Shown here: in pieces, positions 1 through 8,690 of the stretch
Position numbering within the stretch: position 1 is the first letter of the stretch
How the letters are laid out: every line of letters starts with the position of its first letter
From: Flavobacterium segetis
GTDB lineage: Bacteria > Bacteroidota > Bacteroidia > Flavobacteriales > Flavobacteriaceae
Assembly: GCF_900129575.1 (NCBI RefSeq)
Contig: NZ_FQWE01000001.1
Coordinates: forward strand, 248,001-312,000
Reading direction: 5' to 3'
Length of the DNA: 64,000 bases
Made by a program: the position numbers and the translations under genes
The notes under the pieces: model-generated
Told to the model about the DNA's origin: nothing
Seen by the model: the letters and a program-made list of their open reading frames with translations, nothing else
Database searches by the model: none

Positions 1-828
1 AAGTGTTAGATTTTGCTTTGTCATCAACTGGCCTAAAACAACCTCAATAGTTTCGTTATCATCAAAACCAAAAATAATATCACTGATTATGGCATTCAAT
101 GAGCTCACTCTTTCATCCAATGCAGCTTCTAATTTTTCTTTATCCACACCTCGAGCTGAAAGACGCAAACGCACTCTCCCAGGAGCTGGTAAATACGCTA
201 ATTTGATGAACTCAGGTAGATTATTTTCCCAATCTTCAATTCGTTCTGCAACAAGACTTTCGCCCTGCCCGTAAGTGATGATAGTTTTATGAATGATGTA
301 AGGTCGCTTGTACTCGCTTACAATTTTTGGGATTATTTCTTGCTCTACTATATATTTCATCTCATAAGGAACTCCTGGCAAAGATATAAATACTGTATTT
401 TCTTTTTTCATCCACATCCCAGGAGCTGTACCTACTTGATTATGGAGAACTATACATTTGGAGGGTACTAAAGCTTGATCTTTATTTATTTGCGAAGCTT
501 TTCTATTCATCGCACGCTCAATAAGTTCAATTACATGTTTTTCTATTTTTTTATCTACAATAAGCTCATCGTCAAAATAATCACAAAAAGTTTTCTTCGT
601 GATATCATCTTTAGTTGGTCCTAAACCTCCAGTTATAATAACTAAATCAACTGTGTTTTGCAATTTTGCAAACGTATCTAAAATGTGATTTTTATCATCA
701 CTTATTGAAATCATCTCATTAATTTCAATACCAATTTTATCAAGTGATTTTGCAATAAAACCCGAATTAGTATCAACAATTTGACCTATTAATATTTCAT
801 CACCAATAGTAACTATGGTTGCTTTCAT
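1..828 (-). CDS. cinA: CinA-family protein, 3' end outside window
   Basis: The reading frame opens with [19 protein letters not shown] and continues for 276 codons to the window edge, so the C-terminal part is missing. The N-terminal molybdopterin-binding-like (MoCF) domain is clear, with the loop [11 protein letters not shown] near residues 65-75 and a second conserved stretch, SLPGVPYEM, further on. CinA proteins are linked to competence or DNA damage in some bacteria, and many carry a C-terminal nicotinamide-nucleotide amidohydrolase domain, which cannot be judged here. The ATG at 826-828 directly precedes the conserved MoCF strand, so the start is well supported. The gene follows the Hpt protein on the same strand but is separated from it by a terminator. 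Confidence 0.9.
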   Translation of the reverse strand, partial: MKATIVTIGDEILIGQIVDTNSGFIAKSLDKIGIEINEMISISDDKNHILDTFAKLQNTVDLVIITGGLGPTKDDITKKTFCDYFDDELIVDKKIEKHVIELIERAMNRKASQINKDQALVPSKCIVLHNQVGTAPGMWMKKENTVFISLPGVPYEMKYIVEQEIIPKIVSEYKRPYIIHKTIITYGQGESLVAERIEDWENNLPEFIKLAYLPAPGRVRLRLSARGVDKEKLEAALDERVSSLNAIISDIIFGFDDNETIEVVLGQLMTKQNLTL

Positions 829-864
829 TGTTTTGAATTTTAATCTTAAAATTTTTATTAAAAT

Positions 865-903
865 AAAAAGAGAAATGTCTGTTCTAAGCACATTTCTCTT
901 TTT
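865..903 (-). terminator. Rho-independent terminator after the FAH-Hpt pair
   Basis: Perfect 14-bp inverted repeat (AAAAAGAGAAATGT and its complement) with an 11-nt loop. The A/T-rich arms give a T tract on both strands. It lies between the Hpt gene and cinA and would end minus-strand transcription of the FAH-Hpt pair. Confidence 0.8.
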
Positions 904-1013
904 GCGTGAGGGATCGTAGTGAAAATCCTTTTATTATGGAACTATAGCGCAATAAAATGATTGTAACGGATAGCCCGAACATGCTGTAACGCTATTGGAA
1001 GAATGTTCACGCC
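904..1013. repeat. Dispersed palindromic element, GCGTGAGGG...CACGC type
   Basis: Begins GCGTGAGGGAT and ends TTCACGCC. Inside is a CCTTTTATT / AATAAAATG stem followed by GATAGCCCGA. The same layout recurs at 30499-30581 and, in opposite orientation, at 36791-36904. A related form with different ends lies at 40477-40586. I recall similar intergenic elements from other Flavobacterium genomes. The element abuts a terminator and sits just after the Hpt stop codon. Confidence 0.6.
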
Positions 1014-1019
1014 TAAGAA

Positions 1020-1364
1020 CTACAAATTAAAATCTTTTTTAATTTCTTTTATCGCTTCCTTCACTTGTGTCTTGACACTTTTAAAGGTTTCCTTAATATC
1101 CTTCTTTTTGCCTTCGGTTTTAGTCCATGCTTCTATTTGAAGAATCTCTTCAAAAGCGACATTTAAACCCATTAAATCTAAAGTTGGCTTGATTTTATGA
1201 GCAAAAGCATATACATGCTTGTGATCTTTTTTCTTGATTCCCTCTTTAATTTGCAATAAATCCTCAGGAATTTCTGATACAAAAAGCATCAGAATTTCAT
1301 TTACAAATTCTGGATCATTGTCTGAAAGTGCGTACACTTTTGAAAGATTGTAATGTATTGCCAT
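1020..1364 (-). CDS. Hpt-domain phosphotransfer protein
   Basis: A 114-residue all-helical protein. The motif AHKIKPTLDLMG carries the probable phospho-accepting His56, followed by the small-residue and Gly pattern typical of histidine phosphotransfer (Hpt) domains. Such stand-alone proteins relay phosphate between a hybrid histidine kinase and a response regulator. No kinase or receiver gene lies next to it. Its ATG overlaps the stop of the upstream FAH gene by one base (TAATG), so the two are probably translationally coupled, although no functional link is obvious. The C-terminal third is Lys-rich. Partner kinase unknown. Confidence 0.85.
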   Translation of the reverse strand: MAIHYNLSKVYALSDNDPEFVNEILMLFVSEIPEDLLQIKEGIKKKDHKHVYAFAHKIKPTLDLMGLNVAFEEILQIEAWTKTEGKKKDIKETFKSVKTQVKEAIKEIKKDFNL

Positions 1365-1975
1365 TATTTTATTTGTATTCTAAATAATTGTTTTCCTTCT
1401 AAAAACCCTTCTAAAACATCATTTGACTTAACTGCAGCGACTCCTTCTGGAGTTCCTGTAAAAATAATGTCGCCAATTTTCAATGTGAAATATTGAGAAA
1501 CATACGAAATTAACTCGTCAATTTTCCATAGCATAAGGTTTGAATTTCCTTTTTGAACTATTTGATTATTAGAATGTAATTCAAATGTAATATTTTCTAG
1601 CGAGCTAAACTGATTTATCGGTATAAAGTCACCTATAACCGCTGAACCGTCAAAAGCTTTTGCTTTTTCCCACGGCAAACCCTTCGACTTTAATTTATCT
1701 TGTAAATCTCTGGCAGTAAAATCAATTCCAACACTAATTTCGTCATAATATTTGTGTGCAAATTTAGGCTCAATATATTTCCCCACTTTACTAATTTTCA
1801 CAATAAGCTCAATTTCGTGGTGGACATCATTAGAGAATTCTGGAATCACAAACGGATGTTGCTTTAACAAAACTGCTGAATCCGGCTTCATAAAAACAAC
1901 GGGCTCAGTAGGCCTCTCGTTTTTTAACTCTTCTATATGATTGGTGTAATTTCTACCGATGCAGATTATTTTCAT
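1364..1975 (-). CDS. Fumarylacetoacetate hydrolase family protein
   Basis: A 203-residue protein matching the short FAH fold: it opens MKIICIGRNY, has metal-ligand region HHEIELIVKI (E-x-E) near residues 52-61, the Asp in VGIDFTARDLQ and the closing loop IIFTGTPEGV. Family members (YcgM-like) hydrolyse or decarboxylate acylpyruvates and oxaloacetate using Mg2+ or Mn2+. Length fits the single-domain cytosolic form. It lies between a DnaQ-like exonuclease and the Hpt gene and overlaps the latter by one base. Substrate not predictable from sequence alone. Confidence 0.9.
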   Translation of the reverse strand: MKIICIGRNYTNHIEELKNERPTEPVVFMKPDSAVLLKQHPFVIPEFSNDVHHEIELIVKISKVGKYIEPKFAHKYYDEISVGIDFTARDLQDKLKSKGLPWEKAKAFDGSAVIGDFIPINQFSSLENITFELHSNNQIVQKGNSNLMLWKIDELISYVSQYFTLKIGDIIFTGTPEGVAAVKSNDVLEGFLEGKQLFRIQIK

Positions 1976-2028
1976 AGCATTTTAAGTTTCGTGTTCAGTA
2001 TTCTGCCAAAATGAGCACTGAGCATTTT

Positions 2029-2799
2029 TTATTTAGTATTTAATTTCCTTAGTTTAATTGCTGTCAATACTTTCTTTGTGTACAAGGGAAAATCTGCATT
2101 TTGAATCCAACTAAAGTATCCAGGTTCTGTTTCTAAAATTTTATCGACTTTCACGCCTTTATGCTTCCCAAATGTAAAAATCTCTTCATTGTCCTTATCG
2201 AAAGCAATCATTCCAGCAAAATCAGCAATTTTCTTTCTTGTCGTAAATTCAGATAATGATTTCATATCATTTTCTAGCTCTGGATAACGGTCCAACTGCG
2301 CTTTTAAAATTTCGTAAGTCGCCATTGTATCCGACTCCGCTGAGTGTGCATTTTCTAATGTTGTTCCGCAATAAAATTTAAGTGCAGCACTCAAAGTACG
2401 TTCTTCCATTTTATGAAAAACAGTTTGAACATCGACTGAAACTTTTCCTTTCATGTCAAAATCTACTCCGGCACGCAATAATTCTTCTGCTAATAATGGA
2501 ATATCAAATCGATCTGAGTTAAATCCAGCTAAATCACTATCTTTAATCATTGCATGGACTTGGGTCGCTAACTCTTTGAAAGTGGGCTCATTAGCTACTT
2601 TTTCATTTGTAATTCCGTGTATAGCCGTAGTTTGAGGAGGAATCGGGATCGTAGGATTGACTAACCAAGTTTTACTTTCTTTATTTCCGTTTGGAAAAAC
2701 TTTAAATATTGAGATTTCTACAATTCTATCTTTGCCAATATCAATTCCTGTTGTTTCAAGATCGAAAAAGCAAATAGGCCTACTAAGTTTAAGTTCCAT
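2029..2799 (-). CDS. DnaQ-like 3'-5' exonuclease with C-terminal DUF3820-like tail
   Basis: A 256-residue DEDDh exonuclease. Exo I is FDLETTG (Asp13, Glu15), Exo II includes HGIT and FNSDRFDIPLL, and Exo III is AHSAESDTMAT with the conserved His and Asp. Such proteins serve as proofreading epsilon-like subunits or free-standing exonucleases. After the nuclease domain (to about residue 180) comes a segment around FGKHKGVKVDKILETEPGYF that resembles the DUF3820 protein encoded at 26372-26605. A longer upstream minus-strand reading frame (2789-2986) is probably non-coding. Whether this is the replicative proofreader cannot be told from context. Confidence 0.85.
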   Translation of the reverse strand: MELKLSRPICFFDLETTGIDIGKDRIVEISIFKVFPNGNKESKTWLVNPTIPIPPQTTAIHGITNEKVANEPTFKELATQVHAMIKDSDLAGFNSDRFDIPLLAEELLRAGVDFDMKGKVSVDVQTVFHKMEERTLSAALKFYCGTTLENAHSAESDTMATYEILKAQLDRYPELENDMKSLSEFTTRKKIADFAGMIAFDKDNEEIFTFGKHKGVKVDKILETEPGYFSWIQNADFPLYTKKVLTAIKLRKLNTK

Positions 2800-3008
2800 T
2801 TTTATTTTTTGTGTGGTTACAAATATATAAATTTGAGTTTAAATTTATGTGAAGTTTAGATTTTAAAGTTTCAATGGAAAAAAGTAAGCTCTCAATAAAA
2901 ATAATTTTATTATTGCAATACTCACCCTTGAGAACTGCAAAAATTAAAATACTGAAAAACAAATCAAATGAGTATTTAGTGTGCAAAACAAATAGGACTT
3001 AAAATAAA

Positions 3009-3040
3009 AACCCGACTATTTTCTTAAAATGAGTCGGGTT
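3009..3040 (-). terminator. Terminator after the E2 gene
   Basis: Perfect 9-bp inverted repeat AACCCGACT / AGTCGGGTT with a 14-nt loop. On the minus strand it is followed by TTTATTTT. It is 20 bp past the E2 stop codon. Confidence 0.85.
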
Positions 3041-3060
3041 AAAATTATAATTTTATCTTT

Positions 3061-4368
3061 TTAAAGATCTCTATTAATATCAAAAGCTTCTAGATATTCG
3101 GCAACACGTTTTACAAAACTTCCGCCTAAAGCACCATCTACTACTCGGTGATCGTAACTGTGGGATAAGAACATTTTTTGACGAATTCCTATAAAGTCTC
3201 CTTCTGGAGTTTCAATAACAGCGGGAACTTTACGAATGGCTCCTAGAGCTAAAATACCTACTTGCGGCTGATTTAAAATTGGCGTTCCAAAAACACTACC
3301 AAAAGTCCCAACATTAGTAACCGTGTAAGTTCCGCCTTGCGTATCATCTGGTTTTAGTTTCCCCGCTTTGGCGCGACCACCAAGATCATTTACCGCTTTG
3401 GCCATTCCCACTAAATTCAATTGATCGGCATTTTTTATAACTGGAACAATTAAATTGCCATTTGGTAAGGAGGCCGCCATTCCTAGATTAATATTTTTCT
3501 TTTTAATAATGTAATCACCATCCACAGAAATATTCATTCCTGGATAGTCTTTAATTGCTTTTGCAACAGCTTCCATGAAAATTGGAGTATAAGTCAACTT
3601 TTCTCCCTCTCTTTTTTCGAAAGCATTTTTATTTTTTTCTCTCCATTTCACAATATTTGTTACATCCACCTCAATAAAGGATTGTACGTGTGCTGAAGTT
3701 TGTACTGAAGCAACCATATAACCCGCAATAAGCTTGCGCATTCTGTCCATTTCAATAATTTCGTCTCCGCCACTTACTGATACTGGAGCTGCCTTTTGCG
3801 CTACTGGAGCAGCAATTGTTTTTTGAACTGATACAACTGGAGTAGCAACTGGTTGATTCGTTCTGTTTTTTACATATTCTAGAATATCATTTTTAGTAAC
3901 TCTACCTTCTTTTCCTGTTCCTGCAATTGCTTCAAGTTCTGCCACTGAAACACTCTCTTCTTTAGCTATGTTTTTAACTAAAGGTGATAAGAATTTTTCT
4001 GTTGTTGAATAGTCATTAGTAGTTGCATTTTCTTTAACAACTAAATTATCAGTAGCCACCATTTTAGTTAATTCAGTAACAATTTCAGGTGTAACTGCTT
4101 TTTGTTCTATTAATGAAGATTCTTCATCTTCCGTTTCGATTATTGCAATAGTTTGGCCCACTTGAACTAATTCATCTTTGCCAAACAATTGTTCTACTAA
4201 TACACCCGAAACTTCACTTGGAACCTCGCTATCAACTTTATCAGTGGCAATTTCAAGAACTGCTTCATCAGCTTCAATTTTGTCTCCAATTTGTTTCAAC
4301 CAATTTGTAATGGTTGCTTCTGCGACGCTTTCTCCCATTTTAGGAAGTTTTAATTCAAATCTTGCCAT
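3061..4368 (-). CDS. Dihydrolipoamide acyltransferase (E2) of a 2-oxoacid dehydrogenase
   Basis: A 435-residue E2 component. The N-terminal lipoyl domain has the lipoylated Lys44 in ATDKVDSEV. A flexible linker follows, then a peripheral E1/E3-binding domain (about residues 125-160, LSPLVKNIAKEE), a Pro/Ala/Val-rich linker, and the catalytic acyltransferase core with the HRVVDG motif (His407, Asp411). It transfers acyl groups from E1-bound thiamine diphosphate to CoA. The DKVDSEV context and single lipoyl domain fit a branched-chain or 2-oxoglutarate type rather than the multi-lipoyl pyruvate enzyme. It is not adjacent to E1 or E3 genes, as is common for Flavobacteriia. Confidence 0.92.
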   Translation of the reverse strand: MARFELKLPKMGESVAEATITNWLKQIGDKIEADEAVLEIATDKVDSEVPSEVSGVLVEQLFGKDELVQVGQTIAIIETEDEESSLIEQKAVTPEIVTELTKMVATDNLVVKENATTNDYSTTEKFLSPLVKNIAKEESVSVAELEAIAGTGKEGRVTKNDILEYVKNRTNQPVATPVVSVQKTIAAPVAQKAAPVSVSGGDEIIEMDRMRKLIAGYMVASVQTSAHVQSFIEVDVTNIVKWREKNKNAFEKREGEKLTYTPIFMEAVAKAIKDYPGMNISVDGDYIIKKKNINLGMAASLPNGNLIVPVIKNADQLNLVGMAKAVNDLGGRAKAGKLKPDDTQGGTYTVTNVGTFGSVFGTPILNQPQVGILALGAIRKVPAVIETPEGDFIGIRQKMFLSHSYDHRVVDGALGGSFVKRVAEYLEAFDINRDL

Positions 4369-4422
4369 ATTGTTACCCTAAAAGGTGATATTGATTTTCA
4401 GTTTGCGAAATTACTAAATATT

Positions 4423-5628
4423 TCAATTATAATTTACATTAAATGTATTTTTTTCCTCTATTTTAATAACCTCGCCTCTTTCGTTACTATTATTACTTCC
4501 TATTAAAAAATTAGCGTTTTTTGGTTTAATTTTAAACGTAAAACCTTTATTCTTTGCTAATTCGAGAAACGAAATATAGTCTTTAAAAGAAATACTTTCA
4601 TTATCCAGAATCATTTCTACTTTATTATCATTTCTATTTAGGCACGAAATTAATTCTTTTTGATTTTTTAAATTGTGTAAAGTGACTTTTTTTTGCAAAA
4701 GCACACATAATTTATTTAATAATATTTCTGAGGTAGAATATAGGTAATACGCATTTGGAACTAATACCTCTTGTATTTTATGTTGCAATTTTCTGGTAAG
4801 AAAAAAAAACACGATACCAATTTTCATAAATACAGTAAAATAAATTGATCCTAAACCTTTTGATTTAATATGCTTATTATAAAAAAAGTTCATCGATTCT
4901 GCAAATCGTTTCATGTATATTCGATCTTTTACTGTGCTCTCTCCCTTAAAATGAATGACTGTTGTTTGATGAAAATAGTAATTGTAATTTCCTTTCTGAG
5001 ATACAACATAAGATAAATCAATATCGTCAGAGTACATAAAACAATCTTCATCAAATCCACCAACTTCGCGATATAAATCCCGTTTCATAAACATAAATGC
5101 ACCTACTAGAATATCGACTTTACCGGTTTCATTTTCATCTAAATGGCCTGCGTAATATTGATCAAAAAGTTTTGATTTGGGAAAAAATTTGTACAAACCC
5201 GATATTTTAGTAAAAGCGACCCAGGGAGTTGGGACACCGCGCTTACTTTCAGGTAAAAAATTACCAGCTCCATCAATAAGTTTGCAACCTATAATTCCTA
5301 GTTTTTTTTGCCTTTGGGCGAAAGCCAAAATTTTAATAAAAGTATCCTCTGCAACAACAGTATCCGGATTTAGGACACAAATGTACTCCCCTTTTGCCTT
5401 ATCCACAGCAATATTATTACCTTTTGAGAAACCTAAATTATCATTGTTTTGAATGAGTTTTACATTAGGAAAACGCGTTATCATCATTTCACAGCTATCA
5501 TCGTGTGAATTATTGTCAATTACAATAATTTCGCTGTTAATTTCTACAAGTGCATTTTGAACACTTATAATACAAAGTTCTAAAAAATAGCGAACATTAT
5601 AGTTCAGGATAATGACGGATAACTGCAT
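4423..5628 (-). CDS. Glycosyltransferase family 2 protein
   Basis: A 401-residue protein starting with the GT-A signature LSVIILNYN. The nucleotide-sugar-binding acidic motif is LNPDTVV near residue 95 and the acceptor-side region is GGFDEDCFMYSDDIDLSYV. A hydrophobic stretch near residues 270-290 may anchor it to the inner membrane. Family 2 enzymes of this LPS-assembly type add sugars to lipid-linked glycans. The residues after about 300 are poorly conserved and charged. It is transcribed toward the E2 gene and stands alone, so the glycan it builds is unknown. Confidence 0.88.
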   Translation of the reverse strand: MQLSVIILNYNVRYFLELCIISVQNALVEINSEIIVIDNNSHDDSCEMMITRFPNVKLIQNNDNLGFSKGNNIAVDKAKGEYICVLNPDTVVAEDTFIKILAFAQRQKKLGIIGCKLIDGAGNFLPESKRGVPTPWVAFTKISGLYKFFPKSKLFDQYYAGHLDENETGKVDILVGAFMFMKRDLYREVGGFDEDCFMYSDDIDLSYVVSQKGNYNYYFHQTTVIHFKGESTVKDRIYMKRFAESMNFFYNKHIKSKGLGSIYFTVFMKIGIVFFFLTRKLQHKIQEVLVPNAYYLYSTSEILLNKLCVLLQKKVTLHNLKNQKELISCLNRNDNKVEMILDNESISFKDYISFLELAKNKGFTFKIKPKNANFLIGSNNSNERGEVIKIEEKNTFNVNYN

Positions 5629-5649
5629 CTTATTATTAATACGTTAGTG

Positions 5650-5783
5650 TTCATCGAGCAATTCAGGGTGACATTAGTTTTAATAATTAAGTATTCTTTG
5701 TACGTCACCTTAAATTGCAATTGAAGTTCTTCAACAAGTTCAGATTCACATTAGTTTTAGTAGTTGTGTTTTCTCTATATATC
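5650..5783. repeat. Imperfect ~75-bp direct repeat between genes
   Basis: Two copies of a degenerate unit share the words TTCAG, ACATTAGTTTTA and GTATTCT/GTTTTCT (about 5650-5706 and 5726-5783). No coding potential was seen. This is probably decayed intergenic DNA. Confidence 0.4.
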
Positions 5784-5839
5784 AGTTTTTATAACGACTA
5801 AAGCGCTTTGATAAGCTTAGAGCTACGTTTGGTTTATTT

Positions 5840-6649
5840 TTAATATTCCCATTTACGTGTTTTATCTAATTCTTCTTGCTCCTTGATAATTTCAGCTGGA
5901 ATGACCTTTAGGAAAGAAGAATGTTGCTCTATTGCATATTCAACTTTTTCTACAATTTCATCAATAGAATCATTATCGTAATCAATATCCAGCGGTTCTT
6001 TAATAATAAAAGATTGCAGAATACCTTTCTTTTTCATTCGCAGTCCCTTTTTATCAAATGAGCGTCGGAAACCGTCGATAACAATAGGAACTACAATAGG
6101 ACGATGTTGTTTTATAATATGAGCAGTGCCTTTTCTAACGGGTTTAAATGACTTAGTTGTACCTTGTGGAAACGTAATTACCCAGCCGTCGTTGAGCGCA
6201 GTTTTGATGTTTTCAGTATCATCTGGGTTGATGTCTTTTTTATCTTTTACATCAACGCCTTTCGCGCGCCAAGTCCGCTCTACTGAAATTGCTCCAGCGT
6301 AAGCCATAATTCGAGGTAATATGCCCGCTTGCATCGTTTCCTTCGCAGCAACATAATAAATATTCATTTTGGGCTGCCATAAATAACCAACGTTTTTTAT
6401 ATTGTCCTCCCGTCCACTAAGACTTGCATTTATAACATGAAACATTGCCACAACATCAGCAAAATAGGTTTGATGATTTGATATAAACAGAACATTACGA
6501 TCCGGCAAATTCCTGATAATTTCTGATCCTTCGATTTGTAATTCATTAAATCCTCGATAGCGCCGGTGCGTAACCACACCGAAAATCCGAATCAACATTT
6601 TTTTTAGAAATAGTATGTGTCCAAAAGGATTTCGCTTTAACAATCCCAT
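5840..6649 (-). CDS. PlsC-like lysophospholipid acyltransferase with divergent motifs
   Basis: A 269-residue protein with the acyltransferase fold of 1-acylglycerol-3-phosphate acyltransferases. The active-site His lies in SNHQTYFADVV, which has five rather than the usual four residues between His and Asp. The second block is FPQGTTKSF where FPEGTRS is expected, so the acidic and Arg residues of block III are replaced. Family members acylate lysophosphatidate or other lysolipids at the inner membrane. A hydrophobic N-terminus may mediate membrane contact. It could be a variant subfamily with another acceptor. A CAAACTTA box (reverse complement of TAnnTTTG) lies at 6679-6686 upstream. Confidence 0.8.
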   Translation of the reverse strand: MGLLKRNPFGHILFLKKMLIRIFGVVTHRRYRGFNELQIEGSEIIRNLPDRNVLFISNHQTYFADVVAMFHVINASLSGREDNIKNVGYLWQPKMNIYYVAAKETMQAGILPRIMAYAGAISVERTWRAKGVDVKDKKDINPDDTENIKTALNDGWVITFPQGTTKSFKPVRKGTAHIIKQHRPIVVPIVIDGFRRSFDKKGLRMKKKGILQSFIIKEPLDIDYDNDSIDEIVEKVEYAIEQHSSFLKVIPAEIIKEQEELDKTRKWEY

Positions 6650-6734
6650 AACTAATATAGTTTACAATATTTAAATTTCAAACTTACGAAAATATTTTTT
6701 GATGATTTATTGGCAATAGAGATATAATACCAAC

Positions 6735-7391
6735 TTATTTTGAAATAGGCAATACTTGTTTTAAAACCTCTTTTAGCTCACTTAAAATCATAGCTGTAGC
6801 TCCCCAAACAATTTGATTGTCAATATTAAAAGCTGGCACAGCACTAATAGATGCATCAGAGATTTTTACGTTACTATTTATCACTGTACTTTCATTTAAA
6901 AACACAGACAATGGCAACTCAATAACAGCGGCAACCTCATGAGGATCAGGAACAAAAATAAGTTTTTGTTTACAAATACCTAAATAAGGATGAATTAAAA
7001 AATTGCTAGGAGGAATATACAATTGAGTAAAAGATCTTATTATTTCAATTTTTTCAGGATGAATTCCAATTTCTTCATGTGTTTCCCTCAATGCTGTAAA
7101 AATTAAATTTTCATCTCCTTGTTCATACTTTCCTCCAGGAAAACCCACTTGAGCCGAATGAATTCCTTCATAAGAATTCCGGAGGATTAAGACTAAATGC
7201 GTTTGTTCTTTTTTAGGATAAAAAAGCATTAATACGGCAGCAATTTTTGGGTTTTTATTGCTTAAATCCATTGTAGCTAAATCTTCCATTCTATGAATGG
7301 GTGCCATTTTTATATGTGCATGAAAAGCTGGAAGTGTAATGTCAATTATTTTAGGAACAAACTGTAAAAATTCTTGAAAATCCATATTCAA
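6735..7391 (-). CDS. Nudix hydrolase, CoA pyrophosphatase type
   Basis: A 218-residue protein with a Nudix box around residues 90-115: GFPGGKYEQGD, then ALRETHEEIG containing the catalytic REXXEE core. The lead-in GFPGG and the extended N-terminus fit the CoA diphosphatase (NudL/YeaB) group, which cleaves CoA or acyl-CoA into phosphopantetheine and 3',5'-ADP. It is single copy and separated by about 85 bp from the divergent DUF4268 gene. Substrate assignment is by family resemblance. Confidence 0.85.
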   Translation of the reverse strand: MNMDFQEFLQFVPKIIDITLPAFHAHIKMAPIHRMEDLATMDLSNKNPKIAAVLMLFYPKKEQTHLVLILRNSYEGIHSAQVGFPGGKYEQGDENLIFTALRETHEEIGIHPEKIEIIRSFTQLYIPPSNFLIHPYLGICKQKLIFVPDPHEVAAVIELPLSVFLNESTVINSNVKISDASISAVPAFNIDNQIVWGATAMILSELKEVLKQVLPISK

Positions 7392-7477
7392 AGTCTATTT
7401 TTGCTAACTATTATTTATTTTAAAAGTACTCAGAAAATATAATTAAGCCTATTTTCTCACACCTAAATATATCGCTA

Positions 7478-7918
7478 ATGTATAGTAAAGAAGAAACTCA
7501 AAGATTAAAACGGGAATTCTGGGTAGAATTTGCTCTGAAATTTCCACGAAAGTGGCTTCTATACGATACTAAGATTAAAGATTTCTCCTTTAAGTTTTAT
7601 GTTGATAATAGAAAAGCACAGGTTTTAATAGACATTGAACATCGAAATGATGAAAAAAGAATTGCTTATTTTGAAAAACTAGAGGCATTGAAAAACATTC
7701 TTGAAGAAGAATTTGTTAAAGATTTAGTTTTTGAAAAAGAACACACCCTTGAAAGTGGTAAAAATATAAGCAGGATTTGGGTAGAAATTGTGGGTGTTGG
7801 AGTCAGCAATAGAAATAATTGGGATAAGATTTTTGAATTTTACAATGAAAAAATGAATGCATTAGAGGGGTTTTATTCCGAGTACGATTCTTTTATTAAG
7901 GATATTGAAATTATGTGA
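7478..7918 (+). CDS. DUF4268-domain protein
   Basis: A 146-residue soluble protein rich in Lys, Glu and aromatic residues, with no signal peptide or membrane segment. The pattern (KREFWVEFALKF near the start, DIEHRNDEKR in the middle, a C-terminal SFIKDIEIM) matches the DUF4268 family as I remember it. Related domains occur at the end of restriction-like nucleases, but this short stand-alone form has no assigned function and no nuclease motif. It is monocistronic and divergent from the Nudix gene. Confidence 0.75.
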   Translation: MYSKEETQRLKREFWVEFALKFPRKWLLYDTKIKDFSFKFYVDNRKAQVLIDIEHRNDEKRIAYFEKLEALKNILEEEFVKDLVFEKEHTLESGKNISRIWVEIVGVGVSNRNNWDKIFEFYNEKMNALEGFYSEYDSFIKDIEIM

Positions 7919-8273
7919 TTATTGTGATTTAAGCATTTAATACCTTCCTTAAATGTTTTTAAAATTTATTCTTTTAATCACTCTAGAAATTCCGCCTATA
8001 CGCCAAAATTTTTGTGGATAAAAAGTAGATTTTGTTTTGATTAAAATTTTACTCTAAAAGATACCAAAGTATTTTTCATATAATTTATCTAACTTTTCTT
8101 TATAGTAAAATCTTTTTTTTGAAAAATTATCAAAAAGATTGAAACGACATACCCAATTTGAAATATCAAAAAATACCAAATTCTTTAAAAGAACTTTAAT
8201 TAAGAGTTTCTTGCTCCCATCATCTTAATAATTCTCAATTACCGCAACAACTTTAATTTTCTAACGAGCGTCA
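7919..8273. other. Intergenic, no feature recognised
   Basis: 355 bp of very AT-rich sequence between convergent genes. I saw no reading frame with coding character and no strong terminator. Confidence 0.5.
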
Positions 8274-8690
8274 CTAAGGCATGTTGAAAATATTATAGTT
8301 TATAATTCGGTTACCATAATTTATGTATAGTTGTTTTCTATTGTCTTGTTTTTTTCTAGTAACAATTGAGACTGTACAATTTAAACCCTCATTATCTATA
8401 CAGGTAAAGGAATAAACAATATCAGAATCATTTTCCTCAATGGGTTGATAAGTAACAATTTCAAAAAGTTGAATAATTTGAGAATACACCACAATGCGGC
8501 TTTTATTGGTATCTAATGTTACTAGAATATTAACCAAACTCAAATCAGACCATTTTCCCCATTTTCCTTTTTCGTTTTTTTCTAAAACGCTAAAACCTGA
8601 TGTTTTAAATTTATAGGTTTGGCCAAAAGCGCTTTGTAAACCTGCAATTAGAAAAAGTACTAAAATATATTGTTTGATTCTTGTCATCAT
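8274..8690 (-). CDS. Small secreted protein of unknown function
   Basis: A 138-residue protein with an N-terminal signal peptide (MMTRIKQYILVLFLIAGL then a cleavage site after AFG). The mature part is about 115 residues, mostly beta-strand-like, with two Cys (C in SFTCIDNEGLNC). Two consecutive ATG codons are available at the start. It begins immediately after the stop of the FabK-like gene with no spacing, so it is the second gene of that transcript. I do not recognise a family. Confidence 0.75.
   Translation of the reverse strand: MMTRIKQYILVLFLIAGLQSAFGQTYKFKTSGFSVLEKNEKGKWGKWSDLSLVNILVTLDTNKSRIVVYSQIIQLFEIVTYQPIEENDSDIVYSFTCIDNEGLNCTVSIVTRKKQDNRKQLYINYGNRIINYNIFNMP

Noticed and set aside
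2789-2986. 65-codon minus-strand frame upstream of the DnaQ-like gene
   Set aside because: It overlaps the real gene start, has low-complexity composition and no family resemblance.
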